From Latrodectus hesperus (lineage: Eukaryota; Arthropoda; Arachnida; Araneae; Theridiidae): a DNA stretch of 64,000 nucleotides. The stretch lies in assembly GCA_037975125.1 (NCBI GenBank), contig CM075850.1:74443890-74507889 (forward strand). Direction: 5' to 3'. Of the stretch, positions 42,173 through 59,395 are shown piece by piece. How positions within the stretch are numbered: position 1 is the first letter of the stretch; the number at the start of each line of letters is the position of its first letter. The translations under genes and the position numbers were made by a program. The notes beneath the pieces are model-generated. The model ran no database searches. It was given only the letters and a program-made list of their open reading frames with translations, and was not told the DNA's origin.

Positions 42173-45100
42173 ACAGAAATTTTCCTACATTATAAATTTT
42201 ACTCATAAGATTAAACACAGTTTAATTTAAATAAATAATACAAGGTAATGAAGCAAGGACTGGCGAGTGAAAAATCATTTATGTAGCAAACAAGACCATA
42301 AAATAAATTTAAGATTCTTATAATAAGTTTCGTTTCTCTTATTTCAAAATTCAGTTCAAAATGCTTCAAACTGAATGCTATAAATATTCACCTGTTTCAA
42401 TTGATTAGCATTTTATAACTAACCATATTTTTTAGGGATAGACCTATAAACCTTCTCATATGGAATAAAGAAATAGAAACAATATATTAATTTTACTTAT
42501 TACATGCATTTCAAATATTCAAAATTACAAATAGTTAAGTTGTGTAATTAAAATATTGCACCATATCTAGAAAATGAAATGTTTCCTAAAATAATTTTTA
42601 GTTTTTAATATATGTTGTAACTATATTACTCTTGCTATTATCTTAGACTATAACTGCATTTTTCACTAAAAGAGAAAACTATTAATCGGATTTTTATTTT
42701 AAAACGCACATATGACATTGTTAAGACTTCAGTTAAAAGATCTCACATTTCTTTTCTCACTTTCACAAATAAAATAGATCAATAAATAAGTTTATTGTAA
42801 TTGATAAACATTAATAAAATATTTATTAATTATTATAAATTCACAAGACTCAAATATTGCACTATCAGAATATTGATCATGTTCAGTCTCACATATTTTG
42901 TGTTTTAAATACAGAAGTAAAATATAAGAACCGCAAGAAATAAAAGAGTGAAAAAATCAGAATTTTTATTCACTCTCTTGACTTTAATTCTATGCATTGC
43001 GGATTTCCAAGGTGTGATTTGACTTCATGAGTTGGTTATTTCTTCGGACTAAAGGTTTTTATTTCTGCGTAATTTGTTACATTCTACTTTTTTTGAAAAA
43101 TATGTATGTATATATAAAACTCTCTTTTCATTAAAATTAAATTTATTTCTCTCGAAATATTTCATTTCTCGTTCCTGAGTTTCTTTTTCTTATCTCTGTT
43201 ATTATATTTTCCAAAGACCATAGATTTATTATACTTGTTTTAACCTTTTTCAAATCTGCCAATTTTTACCATTTCAGTACTTTTCATAAAATATAGTACA
43301 AATGAATCTTAACATATGTTTTAAAATAAGGCTATTACATTACAAAAAAGAAACGAGCTTTAGAAATCAAGCAATTCATATATTTTCTTCTAAACGTAGC
43401 ATTATTTATAACTTCGTAAGTTTGTAATTCAATAGGCAACATTTAAATGCGTTAATTATAGCTTAAGAACTAATTTAATTGACTATTGTTAAATGGTAAA
43501 ATATCGCAAATAAAAATCTTACTTGCCTTTCTTGGTATGATTCGTAAATGAAAGGAATGAAGATATAATATATCAGTACAAACAGTTAATTACAAAAGAT
43601 CTATCTATTTCTGTAAGTTCCCTGACTTTCAGTATCAGTAGGCAATTCGCAAGTATAATAAGACGTTAATCATTGGATTTAATCAATGATTTAAATACAT
43701 TAAAATTAAATAAAAGGTACAAGAGCTCCAATAGTTTAAGAAGTAATTATTAAAACTGTGTATTTATATATGGGTGTGGTTCTAAAGTGAACTCACAAAT
43801 GCGTCATTTATTGAATAGATATATTTTCTTCCCATATTATGTATTATGTATTTTGTTAAGGTCAACATTTAATTGAGTAGATATTTTCAATTTCTACACA
43901 CAATTCAAATGGATTGAAAATGAATTATATTTTCAAATACTGTGGCTTATTAAGATGTTTAAATGATAACCTTAATGATAATTTCAGTGAATAAACAGTA
44001 TATTTAAATGAATAAATGTATAAATTTTAATAAACCAATTTTTAAACTATAATTTTATATGTGGTGGTCATGCGACCAATGTTTTTATTTATAATTATTG
44101 TGATACAAAGGAACAGAGAGAGAGAGAGGGAGAGAGATCATTATTAATTAATTTTAGATATTTTTAAACATTTTAATTAATAAAAAAGTAAAAAAAGCAT
44201 CAAATGCACTTTATTTTGTCAACTTTCTTCAAAAGAATCTTAATTCTTAGTTCAATAAATAATCTAGTTGAATTTCAATTATCTAATTAAATCAGTTTTA
44301 AGAAATTTAAGAATTTGATTTAATAATTAATGCTCTTAAAATATCTTACTTGTGATATCAATATTTCATAGACCAACTTAACAAATTTTAATATACATTT
44401 CCTTTAAATATCAGAATCAAATTAAAAGATTACGTAAATATTAAGCACTGATTATAAATAGTATATCTACCTATCAAATTACTCTAATTAAAGAATCAAC
44501 CTATCTTATTATTTTAATATATGTGAAAATTCTGGCTATAAATAATAATTCAAATTTGTTGTGATTCATACTTATAATTGTTTCCTGTTGTTAAACAAAA
44601 AATTAAATTATTACAAGCACAAGCTATATAAATTACTGAGTATTTGTAATAATAAAATAAACAAGATATCAATATTTATCAATAAAATAATAACTCAAAA
44701 TAACAAAATTTGGTATGCATAACACTTCTTTGAATTTAAATGGTATTTATATATCATATAACCAACTAATTGTTCATAAATATATTAGTAGTAAAGCTTG
44801 AAAACCTAATCTGTACATTACTTAAGTTTAAATAAACTTATTTGCTTTGTTAATGTGTAGAAATAAAAAGTTTACTTCTGTTATATGGAGTTAATGTGCA
44901 CATTATGTAGGCAGTTTGTACATTACTTAGATAATTTGAGAAATACAACTATTTAGGCTCTTTAATCGAACATCCAATTTTTTTAATGGTTTTAAGGCAA
45001 TTAAGTAGTTAAAATTCAGGGATATATTATTTAATTAGCCTAAAATCTCGATTATAATATTGCTACAAAGTAAATATTATTATAATAAGTTTGAAAATAT

Positions 45101-46795
45101 TTAGTCATAATTGTATTGAATAATCTTTGATTTTAAAATATACATCACATTAAAATTATTAAAATTGTTCGTTAAAACTTTTAGGAAAAGCATTTTTAAC
45201 AAGTACATAGAGAAATATTAATGTTCTACATATTATCATAAGAAAAAAGATAAAGTCTCTTTGAACGTTTTTATCTTTGAACTTTCTATTTAATGAGTAT
45301 AAAGTGATGTATTGCTTAAAATATTGCAAAATGTCTATTTTTATAAGATGACTATGAATGGGCATCTTATAACTATGGTGACCTTATTAACACAAAGGTT
45401 TCTTATAGAATTTAGGATTGATTTAACTTACTTCGTAATTAAACTTGAAACTCTTAGTGACAATTAGAACCAGCTTGTTATTAGAGAAAGAGTAATGTCA
45501 GTAAATACTTTGCTCTTAAACTGTACTAAAATTGTGTTCATGAAAGCAAGTCATCGGGATGGGATAGTTATTTATATAAATTATTTATGTAATGAAATGT
45601 GCATGATCAAAATATATAATAATTTTAATGTTTTTGTGTAAAGAGTTAATAGTTCTTGTGTTAATAAATTTAATAGTCTTTTTTAATTTTAACTTATTAA
45701 TGTATTTTTGTTTTAAATTTTTATTAAGGTAACACAAATAAGGAAAGTTTGAAGCGCAGTGATATAAATTATTTGGGCAATATTCCAGTTTCTCAATAAA
45801 ATTAAAAGTATTGATAACTGTGTAAATAATTCTACTTATTCCACCTGGATGACTTTAAATGCTGATTAAAATTCATTTTTCATATTTTCAATAGTAAAAC
45901 TGTTTTGAGTTCATTCAGGGATTAGCTACTGTTAAGAAATAATGAGCCAAATATATGCATATTTGAATGATGGAAAGATAGGAAATAGAATGTAACTTAT
46001 CCTTGGGTAACACTTATTGTGATTTTCTAATACTAATAGAAAACTTTATTTTTCATAAACTTAATTAATTAAAAGTGAGATAATAATATGGAAATAATGA
46101 GAAATTTATTTTCTTGCAAATGAAATTGTTTTTGAGCCAATAACATAAATTAATTAATGATGTAGTTATATTTTATAACATGTTTAATTTTCTTAATTCC
46201 GGCTTGGTCTTAAGCAATTTTTGGATTGAAAGATTACGATAAAATCCTGATCAAGAATCTAAAAATTTAAATATTATTTAGAATTTAATTTGTTGAATTA
46301 ATTTTTGTCCATAATTTTCAATTTCAAACTTTTCGTTATTTTTAAAAAAATTATTAAAATTTTAAGTATTAAATCAACTTAGAAGCTCCAATTAAATTAA
46401 CAAAAATATAATATAAACAAAAATTCATAGAAATAAAATATCTGATACATGAAGTATTGAAAATAAAAAATGTAATATGTGAATAATAGAAACTATTTAA
46501 TTCACTTATGTTTCTTTATACTTTTTACCAGTAATATAATGTTTATTATATGACTGGCATTCTTTATACGAGAAAAGTTAGAAATATAATTGGCTTTTCT
46601 TTCCGAATTGGAAATTCAATTAGATCCTTTATTCAATTACAATAAAATAGGCTCCTTCCATTTTGCATATTAGAAGTACGTATCTTATTTAAATGCTTAA
46701 TTTAATAAAAGAAATATTTTCGAGTTAAAATATTATTCAAAACTATAATTTTTAAATAATTTCATAAATTAAACCATGCATTTTAAAAGCATTAG
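42170..46795. other. AT-rich non-coding DNA
   Basis: No gene can be supported. A short (GA)n-like run lies at about 44113-44139. Confidence 0.5.
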
Positions 46796-47590
46796 CACGT
46801 TAAATTCCACGTGCTTCGAAAGAATGTGGAAAATATTAACACATATTGTATGTAATAATATTATCCAAGAGAAAAATAATTTGTAAGACCACGTTAAATT
46901 TCACGTGCTTAACGGTATTTATGTTACAGTTAAGGGATTAAATTACATTTATTTATAATTTCTTAAGAATTCATTGCTATATGGCATTATGACATAATTA
47001 GATCGTAATTCTGAAAAAACCTTGGAAATTGAAACCACGTTATTTCCTCGTGTCGGCGCAATGCTTATTTCAAAAAACAATTAATTCATCATGCACTTAT
47101 AATGGCAGTGGGAATTTAGGCATGACAAAATAAATCTAAGGGCTAAAGGTTAAGACTGCGCACCTTATAAAATAACAACGTGCCGCGAAATTGTCTTGAA
47201 AACAATCACGTACAAAATCAGATTTTTAATAGCCTGTCACTGGTGTCCGGCGCATATATCTACGCTTCCCGGCTTCAGAAGGTCAAGATCAAGAAATATG
47301 TAACAAAACTCATAGTAAAACGTGTAAAAAGTAAGATGATTCCACGCGGAAGTACACGTGCTTCCACTCAGCACGTTGGCCAAAACGTGGAAAAGCAGTT
47401 ATTAACATGTGGACCAAAGAAACAATTCACTTTTTTTCATTTATGCCTTCTTGAAAGTCTTATAGTGAATTATGAAGTTCTTTTTTATTCCGATTTGATT
47501 TTTTAAGTGAAATCCACATTGGCTTACAAAGCCACTGTGCGCCAACGCCTAGCGCCAAGGACGATGTGGAAGTGTCTAAACAATTTTGAG
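46796..47590. repeat. ACGTG-motif-rich block with diverged direct repeats
   Basis: CACGTTAAATT, then C or T, then CACGTGCTT occurs at 46796-46816 and again at 46890-46910, nearly identical. A weaker relative lies near 47037 (CACGTTATTTCCTCGTG). Further ACGTG-type motifs follow near 47178, 47208, 47320, 47353 (ACACGTGCTTCC), 47372 and 47384. The block is GC-richer than its flanks. An open frame at 47180-47506 (108 codons) lies inside but has no recognisable motif, and I do not call it a gene. Confidence 0.5.
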
Positions 47591-49144
47591 GTAAGAATGC
47601 CGGCACATTCCAAGAATACTTTTTATTGTTTATTATACTATTATTTTATTCACGACTGAATCACTCAGATCATCAGACAATCAAGTTTTGTTTAGCTTAA
47701 TTGGTTAAAAATTGAGCTAAAGAAGGCCGTTTGAAGGAACTTAATTTTTCCAATTACTTTGCAAGAATGGCATGGTTAAAATCTCGAGATTAGGAAAGAA
47801 AGAGTTAAAAATAGTATTTGAGACTTTTATTTTAATTTGTTACAATTTTAAGGAAGAGTAGTGAAGCTCATTACACACTGAAGGGCACTAAAATAAATGA
47901 CCAAAATGTGCTTATTAAATTAAATATCTACTGATCAGCGAGCATTACATTATGCCTTAATTTTTATACAGTAAAAATCTTATATTTTAGAGCTACTACA
48001 AATGAAAATTACTTATTTCGGATTTTGAAATCGGACAGTTAGGAGTAATAATAAATAATCATTCTCCGTAAAAAGAATTATTTACAATTAGCTCAGTAAA
48101 TAATTTTAAAATATTAGAAAATTTTAAATAAAAATTTACAGCTCTCATGGTGATGTCAACATAATATAGATTTTAACTCTAAATTAATTTAAAATAGCTA
48201 TTGTTAAATATTTATTGGAGTTTTTATATGTAATTGTGCATAAAAGATAATTAATTAAATATCAACTGAATGCGAAACTTTTACAACAATTAAAGGTTAA
48301 ATTCATGTTGAATAAAAACATAGTTGATATAACGGTGAATTCGTAGAACTACTTATCTTTTGTTAAACAGTTTAGAAATTAACCTTTTTAAAATTTTAAA
48401 GGAAATGGTTTCTGGTAAACATTTGAATTTTATTTAATATATTTTCCATAATTGACTTAATGCCATTCATATATTAAAAATATAATAGAATTGACTTGAT
48501 ATGTCATTATAAATTACTTTTCCAGATCAATGCGCTTACTTTGATATTTTAAAAGGTATTAAATATTAAACAAAATATATAATTTAAATTTTGTTTTGCA
48601 CCTACATTTTTAATATGGTTTTCATTTCAAATTTAAAATTCAAAAAGAATTATTAATCATCTAATGAATGTTAATTTTTTCTTCGACATAAAATTTCTAT
48701 TTTATCTGGATAATAAATTAGAGACTTTAATTTCCATATGCTCACATAAGATATGAATGATTTTTAACAATGGTACGCACTATTTTTACCACAATAAAAA
48801 ACATTATTAAATATTTGTGTTTTACATTTTGTACCACTCACTAAAATAAAATAATGATTTAGATAATTTCTTACAACTGATTAGATAACTTTGCTGCTGG
48901 AGAAATGGCTTGTTTTTCGAAACTTTTCATATAATTATAATTAATTTATTCAAGTTTGATTTAGAAAATTATGATTCAAGTTTTCTAGCAAGTTCCAAGT
49001 TTATTAGTAATATTCTGTGTTTGATAGTCTATTAATTTATATTTCTGAATCTCGCATTGAGTGAATGTATAATCCCCTGTATTCAGATTGCAGGATCTGC
49101 ATAATTTTTATCTGAAACTAACTATATACTTTTTTCGAACACAT

Positions 49145-49147
<3 letters not shown>
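47591..49147. other. AT-rich non-coding DNA
   Basis: I see nothing here that supports a gene, RNA or structured repeat. Confidence 0.5.
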
Positions 49148-49232
<85 letters not shown>

Positions 49233-49236
49233 TATC
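49148..49236. repeat. (TA)n microsatellite
   Basis: About 80 bases of pure TA repeat, then ACATATATAT. Confidence 0.95.
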
Positions 49237-52200
49237 CTAAGGACACATAACAATTTTCGTGAAGATATTTTGTCATGAAATTAACCACTTCATGAGATTT
49301 AGTAATGAAATATTGATTGATTATTCAGAATATAAGTTTATTTTTTCATCAAATTGAAATGAACTTTTTCAAGAAAATCAGCCAACGACTTTCACCAATT
49401 TGCCTTTTCTTTAACTACATATTTGACTATTTGATGCTCCCCGAGTATTTTTTAAAAATAATATTTACTTAAATGGAGTTTTTACAACTTATATTCTTTT
49501 TTTGCATTGCTTATAGATTTCTAATTAATGGTACAAATGATACAAGAAATATGTTCAAATAATATACAAAATAAAATCGCCTTGAAAAAATGGGAATATT
49601 TTGATAAATAAAGCGGCAAATTTGTCTTTAAACCGACCAGAATATTTAGAATGAACTGGCTTTTTTTCAAATTATTTATAGCAGTTTAAAAAATATTAAG
49701 AGAAATGTTGATATCATAAAAACTTCTTTATCAAAATTAAAATGCTATAACTATACGTTATCTGGAATGTGTAAACTTTTAAGAGTGAATATATCATTTA
49801 AGTATCATTTCAGAACTAAAAAATTTTTTATTAAAATGATGTTTTATTTTAGACCAGGAAATTAGTTTCGGAAGAATGTTTTTATTCTCTTCTTACAAAA
49901 AATGAAGCAGTAAATAAATAAAAAATTGTCTTATTTTTAATAAATAGTCTATTCAGAAAAAAGAAAGTTTTTTTTTAAATTTTCCTTTTTAAGTTCCTAT
50001 TAAGTTTTCTATTTAAATAATTATTATGGGTAAATATATATGGTTAATTAAGTGGTTATTTTGTACCATGTTTATCGTCAATGAAATTATTCTTACTCGT
50101 ACAAATATATTTCTTTTTAAAACATCATGTTTGTCAGTAGGGATTCACTGAAAGGAAAAAATTAACATCGGATAAACATGAAGAGTGATAAATTGTTTAG
50201 CGGATCAAACGAGGACAATTTACGGGCTAAACAATTCAATTCAGGTTAAGAAGCAGTTTTAATTCCATTGTAACCTTTAAATAATGCATCGTTCTGTAAT
50301 AAATAAATACTATTTTTTTTAAAAATATGAGCTCGTTGACCTAGACATTAATTATAAAGAGTAATATATATCCTAGCTAAATTTTATTGAAAGAGAACTT
50401 TGCTACTGAAAAGATTTAGTTCTACATCTATTTTAATTATTTCTTTTCATGAAGATAAGGTTTTTGAATTATTTCAATATTTATATTCGATTTTTTATAG
50501 TCAAATGAATTTTTGTTGGTTAAATAGTTATTTTTGTTGTTTTTGTAATATGAATGTAAGGGAAATGTTCTTCCTCATTGTTCAAAATCTAATTTATGTA
50601 TAAAAATAATTAAATTTTATAAATTATAATTTTAATTATAATTGGAAAAATTACAAAACGAGATTGCATAAAATATTTGTTTCTTAGTATCTATAAATTA
50701 ATTAAATGTTTCACATTCTAAATTGTTAATGAATATTTTTTGAATTGTTTTGTTTATCTATGAAGTATAGATAATATACAAATTATAAAGATGAATTAAA
50801 TTAGCTTTTTTATAGTCAATGAAATTAATTTTTTAATTAATTGAAATATGAAACTTTTTTATGATATAATACTTGTGCCTGTGTGTGAGTTACAATATGA
50901 AGAAGCATATTTTAACATGCATTAAATTTACGATTCTTATCCAATATTTATGTAACTAAGCGTATTACACACACATAAACACACAGACACACAAACATAC
51001 ACAGAAATCTATATACATCCTCTAGTTAGTTGTAATTTCATATATATTGTCACACATTTATTATAAATGATAAAATATTTTTTTTTGCAGATCTTAATGA
51101 GTAGAAAATTTTTAGATAGGTTCTACAAATTGTAGTTAAAAAAACTGCAGTATATCCCAAAGCTGATTTGTAATTTGATATAATTGATTTTGACATGGGT
51201 GATTGAACAGGTTTCCAAAATGAAAAAAAAATCAAATAATAAAAGTTCTGAAAATCACAATCTGGAAATCATATGAATATTTTATATATTGACAAGTTTT
51301 TTATCTTTGATATCACAGACAACTTTTATTGCCTTTCGTTAATTAGATCAAGGTTTTGAAATGGCTAGAATTATAATTTTTTCTTTTATGTAAACGTTTC
51401 AGAATTATTTCCTCGTTCGCTCAGTAAGAAAAAGGTGTATGCAAATGAACCCTTTAAATATAGACCATTTAGAAGAAGATAAATGTGCTATGAACTAAAT
51501 AAGAGCACTTAGTGGCTGAAGTATTTTCATTTCTTACCCTCTTTGAATCACCAATTAATTTAAGAATGACAATCTTCTGTCAAAATAATTGATAGTTCAG
51601 TTTGATTGACATGATTGATGCTGCTGAAGTTAAAATCGTCGAGACAAATAACTTTCATTTTCGCTAAAATAATTTTTTTTATAAAAACATGCTTCAGATG
51701 CAACTTGCTAAGGAAAATAATAAACATTATAAAGCAGAAAATAAAATAGTTTCTAAAAATATATTCTTCAAAACGTATTTTGGCATGAATTGTATAGTTA
51801 CATTTACCCGTGTATATGTGCATTTATATTTATTAAAATCAGATTTTGATATAATCAATCAATATTAAACAATTAATTAATTGTATAGAGAAATATGATA
51901 ATTTTAAATCCATAAATTTTCAACATCAATATATTTTAATTTCTTTTTATTAACGTAACTTTCAGACTTCCTGCTTTTATATCTAAAAGTTAGTCATATC
52001 ATATATAATCAGTGTGTTTATATATTTCTAAAATTTTCCACCATAAATTTGAGGTCCAATTCTTACAGGTATTAGATGAATATATGATTAAAAAATTATA
52101 GACTTTGTGATTATTGACATGAGCAAGACAAACACATTTTTAAGACTTTTGATCTTGGAAAAATTAGGATAATATATTGATTCAATTGATACTGTGCTGA

Positions 52201-53324
52201 AAAAAATTGAAAAAAAAGATTTTCGACTTATAAGAAGGATAAGCTAACAGTTCAAATAAAACTCAATGTATTAATAATGATATGTACATGCCATAATATC
52301 AATTCAACATTATCAATAAAAAATTAATATCAATTAAAATTTTTGCGTTAAAAAATAAAATTTATTACAAATGGTGTATTAATGAAACATCTGAATTCAT
52401 ATGTAAACAATTCAAAATATGAAAGAAACAATAATCATTCATTTTCAGCAAGTTTTAAGGGCTTTGAATACTTGAATATATTATACACGAAATTATTCTT
52501 TTTCATGCATAAATTATGTGTGATTTCAGGCCTTTTGATTTGAACAATATTTTAACTAGCCGAATTTTTAATGAAAAGAGTATTTAAAGTGTTATTCACA
52601 TTATTCTTCTATTTTTTACAATATTTATATTTAATTTAAAGCAATTAATGTCTGCACAAAAAGTTTTTCACGAAAGAACACATCACTAAATATCTATTTT
52701 GATACTTGAAATAATGATATTTGAAAAAAAGTTGCTTATTTTTCAGTATAAGTGTCCAGATGATTTTTCCTTTTGTTTAGAAATTTTTTGTATTTATTTT
52801 TATCTAAATAAATTTTAAATCATTACTAAGCAGATAGATTATACATGCCTAATAAAAATATATTTCCATATTTTTTTTAAAATTTGTTTTTTGTGTATAT
52901 GCTTTATACAGAATTCTTTCTTTTTGAAAAAATTTAAATTGATTGATGAATATCTTCTATAGTTAATTTTTTCTTTCTGGATGACTCTCGTAATATTATT
53001 TCTGCGTCTTTTTTCTAAATAAAATTAACAATTTTCAACAAATATATCTTCAAATTTATATAAAATTTTTCACTGCATATTTTTATAAACTATATAAAAA
53101 ATCATAATTCCAATCCAATATGGCCTTTAAGTTTTTTTTTAAATTTTTTATAACTTTACATTGAATAGAACGGTTTAGTGAAAATATTCATTCATTTTTA
53201 ATTTAAAATTAAATAATATTTACAGAAAGCATCTTGAAAGTTAAAAAATACACATAAAAAGTGTGAAAAAATTAATTATATGATAATGTAAGTTGTCTAC
53301 AAATAATATATCTAAATAAAATTT
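49237..53324. other. AT-rich non-coding DNA
   Basis: No gene is supported. A degenerate CA-rich run lies at about 50966-51004. Confidence 0.5.
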
Positions 53325-53432
53325 TGACATATGTGATGTATTCTTTATGTGATATAAAAATCACATAAATGTATATGTGATATAAAAAAAACCATACCAG
53401 ACATATGTGCCAGACATATGTGATATAAAAAA
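53325..53432. repeat. Irregular repeat of ATGTGATATAAAAA
   Basis: The 14-base motif ATGTGATATAAAAA occurs at about 53347, 53374 and 53417, with ACATATGTG variants between. The first copy also pairs with the following ATCACATA to form a small hairpin. Confidence 0.8.
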
Positions 53433-55914
<2,482 letters not shown>

Positions 55915-56225
55915 TTAAAATTATTCATAAAATAACTGTAATTTTTTTAGCACCAAACCAAATTCAAAATTCTCATAATGATAATTATGAATAATTTATA
56001 AAATTAAATCTATGAGTTATTTATTCCTTACCACAGTTAATAACGTTAAAATTCTATTATAATTGATTAAAAAATTCAAGATTTTAAGAATTATTTCTTA
56101 GTGCGAAGTAGTAAATACTACTTATAAGCACAATTTAAAAAATATTTTCTAGCAATCTCAGTATATTATTTATATTATTGGCTTATATTACGTTTATTGG
56201 AGGTAATTGCGTTAATAAGTGCCTA

Positions 56226-56227
<2 letters not shown>

Positions 56228-56280
<53 letters not shown>
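56228..56280. repeat. (TA)n microsatellite
   Basis: About 53 bases of pure TA repeat, 310 bases after the previous tract. Confidence 0.95.
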
Positions 56281-56281
<1 letters not shown>

Positions 56282-57788
56282 TGCATTTAAAAGATAATTT
56301 TTTTCATAAAAAACCTTTTGAAAAGTAATTTTTTATTATTTGAATATGCTTCTTCATGTATTAAGATCTTTAAAGTTGATGAATTATTCCGAAAATATTA
56401 TTAAAACGATAATTATTTTATTGTACTTGTAACCTATAATTAAACTGACAGAAACTAAAGAATAAAAATATATGAACACGAAATTTAAATTTGATAATAA
56501 ATTTATCGACATGCTGGCGTCAAAATATCATTTGTAAACACCTTGAAAAACATAAACATATTTCTAAAAATTTTCCAAATAATAATATTTGTATAAACAG
56601 TAAAATATACAATATTTTTCCGAATTGAACACATAAATTTATCTCTAATGCACACATATAAATCTAAATAATAAGTAAGAAACCATAAAAAAGTGTGTAT
56701 CCTCATAAAACCATTTAATAGAAAAATTGGGTAAATTAAACTTTTTATCACATCACTTACGTAAATTTTTTTTTAAAATTTATTGTAATAAAATTTTATT
56801 GGATTTAAATTTTTTTCCTATGTAAGCATAAATCTTTAATTTCAAATCAAGAATTATCAGGCTTTAAACAGGAAGAAAATGGGAATTATCCCTAAATTAT
56901 ACAGCCGATCTAAATATTTTGAAATTATATTATTTTACTAATGAAAAGACAGTTAAAAAATAGTTTCTTTTATTTCAATTTCTACATTTTGAAGTTGTCA
57001 CATAATTCTCTCCTAGATAAAATACGACGAAAAGAGTAATTTATTATTTATTTTATGCCATATCCTTTTTATCTTTGGAATTTAGTTAATATTTTGTCAA
57101 GCAATTCAAAGCATGGAGTGTTGAACTTCAGCTTAGGTTTATGAATATCTGTGAGTTGAAATAAGCAATGCCAAATTATTTCAAAAAGTTTCCATTCAAG
57201 TTTTTATACAGATATGTTCCAATTTTCAAAGCGTTCAATATTAATAATAATTTTATCTTTTTTTGTTCTCCGGGATTCATCGATAATAGTTTTGCAAAAA
57301 GAGTTGTTTGTTTAAACTTGGTACAAGAAGTTTATATTTTGACGGTCAGTGCTGTTTGACTTAATTGTTGCTGATAAGATTACTAATGAAGACTGTTCCC
57401 ACAGACAAGGGACAGGAAAATCAAATATTTTAAAATTTTACAAATTATCAAATATAATAGGAATTTTGAAAATATATTTCAAAAATCTAGATGCTGGGTT
57501 AGTTTTAAATGAACTTAAAATAAAAATAGCTAAAGTGCCATTGACATACAAATATTGAACTACTTTGTTAATACTGTTAACACACTAATAAGGTAAAGAT
57601 TCAAGTTTAAATTACCCTGGGTGTGGTGCTGTTTAAGTACTTTAGAGAGAAAACAGAATCCCTCCCATTCATATCTCCCCCAGACTAAGATTTGGGTGTG
57701 ATTTTTTTTCTTACAAAAAATAAAAGTAGTCAGCTGTGGCCAAGTGACCTTGTTCAGGACAAATTTAGAATGGAAATCCGAAAGTTGG
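56281..57788. other. Non-coding DNA
   Basis: Mostly AT-rich. From about 57590 the composition becomes more mixed (for example CCCTCCCATTCATATCTCCC), leading into the candidate signal-peptide frame. No supported gene. Confidence 0.4.
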
Positions 57789-57863
57789 CTAGGGGAAGAA
57801 AGAAGAAAGTAACGAAACTATAAGCAACCCAAAATACCAGGTGAAGTGATGCCTTCCGGGCAT
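57789..57863 (-). other. Short frame with signal-peptide-like sequence (weak exon candidate)
   Basis: From an ATG at 57863 the minus strand reads MPGRHHFTWYFGLLIVSL, then LSSFFP and a TAG. A basic/His start followed by a hydrophobic run looks like a secretion signal, which is what the missing 5' end of the minus-strand gene should encode. It sits in a GC-richer patch about 30 kb upstream of the first visible exon. No good splice donor follows the hydrophobic run (only GTTTCG and GTTACT), and neither gives the required phase 1. I regard it as a weak candidate. Confidence 0.15.
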
Positions 57864-59395
57864 GTAAGAGAAAACGTGCTCTGAATTCGAATGACTACCC
57901 ACTCGATTGAAAATTGCAGGTAAAAAAGTTATCAATTTTATTCGTTTTATTACAACTTGATCTCGTTTGTTTCTCTCAGGAATAATTAGCCGCACCCGGG
58001 CTATTGTTGTTAACATTCTCAAGCCAATTGCGAAGGAGAATTGTTTGTCGAAAAGAAGTTCATGTTGCTTAAGAAAACAATTAGCTTCTGTTTCATTAAC
58101 ATATCTTCTTATGTTTGTGATAGCATTCATTTTTATGCAATATTATAATATCGATGCATATATTTATAAATCTGGCATAATAAATGAGATCTTCATATTT
58201 TAGCTTTTAAAACTGTAAAATGCTAATTATAATTAGCATCTTTATTTCTGTTTGAACATAGAATGCGTAGGTCAAAATAGTTGTATTTCTTTAATTAATT
58301 ACGTAGCTCCACATATTTCCTTTTATTTATAATTAATAATAAGAAATAAAAAATTAAGTTTCGAAAAGAAAAGCTTCTTAGTAAAATTCATAGAAACAGT
58401 TTTATGTTACTTAAATATGTTTGTAAAATTGATATCTGAAAGGTTAAAATATTTCATCATTGGCAAATTAATTTTTGAGAGAAATTGAAACATATTTCAT
58501 TCAAATACATTTATAAAATATTTTCTCATGTTTGCAATTAATATAAAGAGCAAAATTAATAAAACTATTCAGAAAATATATACATATATGTATATGTATT
58601 ATAACGTAAGTAAATTTAGGTCTTTTAGAAAACAGAGAGGGATAAGCCTATGTAGATAATAAATAGCATTTTTAATTTTTTAATGCTAAGTTAAAGATGA
58701 TTTAATTTTGGCATGTTTGACGTTTTAAAAACTATATCTTTTAAAATTATTTGTTACTTTATAAAACTTTGAAGTATTATTTAAAAAATAATTCAAATAT
58801 TTAAAACAATAACAAATAATTCCGTTTTTTAAGGATATTTATGATTAAATGGCCTATGAAGTTTAATAATACATAATCATTCATTGGTTTAATTTCACTT
58901 TTTACTTTTAGATGCCTTTATGTAAGATAGATTCAGGAAATAAAAAATAAATACAATATCAAGAAACAAATTATTCAGATGGCAATATGAACAAACGTAT
59001 AATTTTTACTAAATCCTCATTAGGAACTTTTTCCCTCAACAGTTAAAATAATTTATTGCACTTCTGAGTAAAAGATAAAAATATTAACTTAATAAATCTT
59101 TGCTTATTGTATTTAATTCAAATGTAAATATATAATATTAGGTTGTTTTTATCAAGATGATGGTTTATTTTATAAAATAGCTGATTCTTACATCAAAGCA
59201 AAGAAACAAAACAAAGCCAAATAAGATATAAGCTGTTATCAGTAGAAGTGAAGAATTATCGTATTAGTTGTTAGTGCAAAACTTAGTTTCTTCTCTGTTT
59301 TTTAATGTTAGTAATAATTTTAATACAGATTAACTATTAAATCTAAAATCCAGGACCATTAATTAGATCATGGTTTTGGCTCTGCAACGACTGCG
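57864..59395. other. Non-coding DNA
   Basis: The patch 57864-58130 is less AT-rich and continues the open minus-strand frame upstream of the ATG at 57863, but shows no recognised domain. The rest is AT-rich. Confidence 0.4.

Noticed and set aside
47180..47506. 108-codon plus-strand frame starting MPRNCLENN
   Set aside because: It lies in the ACGTG repeat block, has no recognised motif, and shows no splice or promoter context that I can defend.
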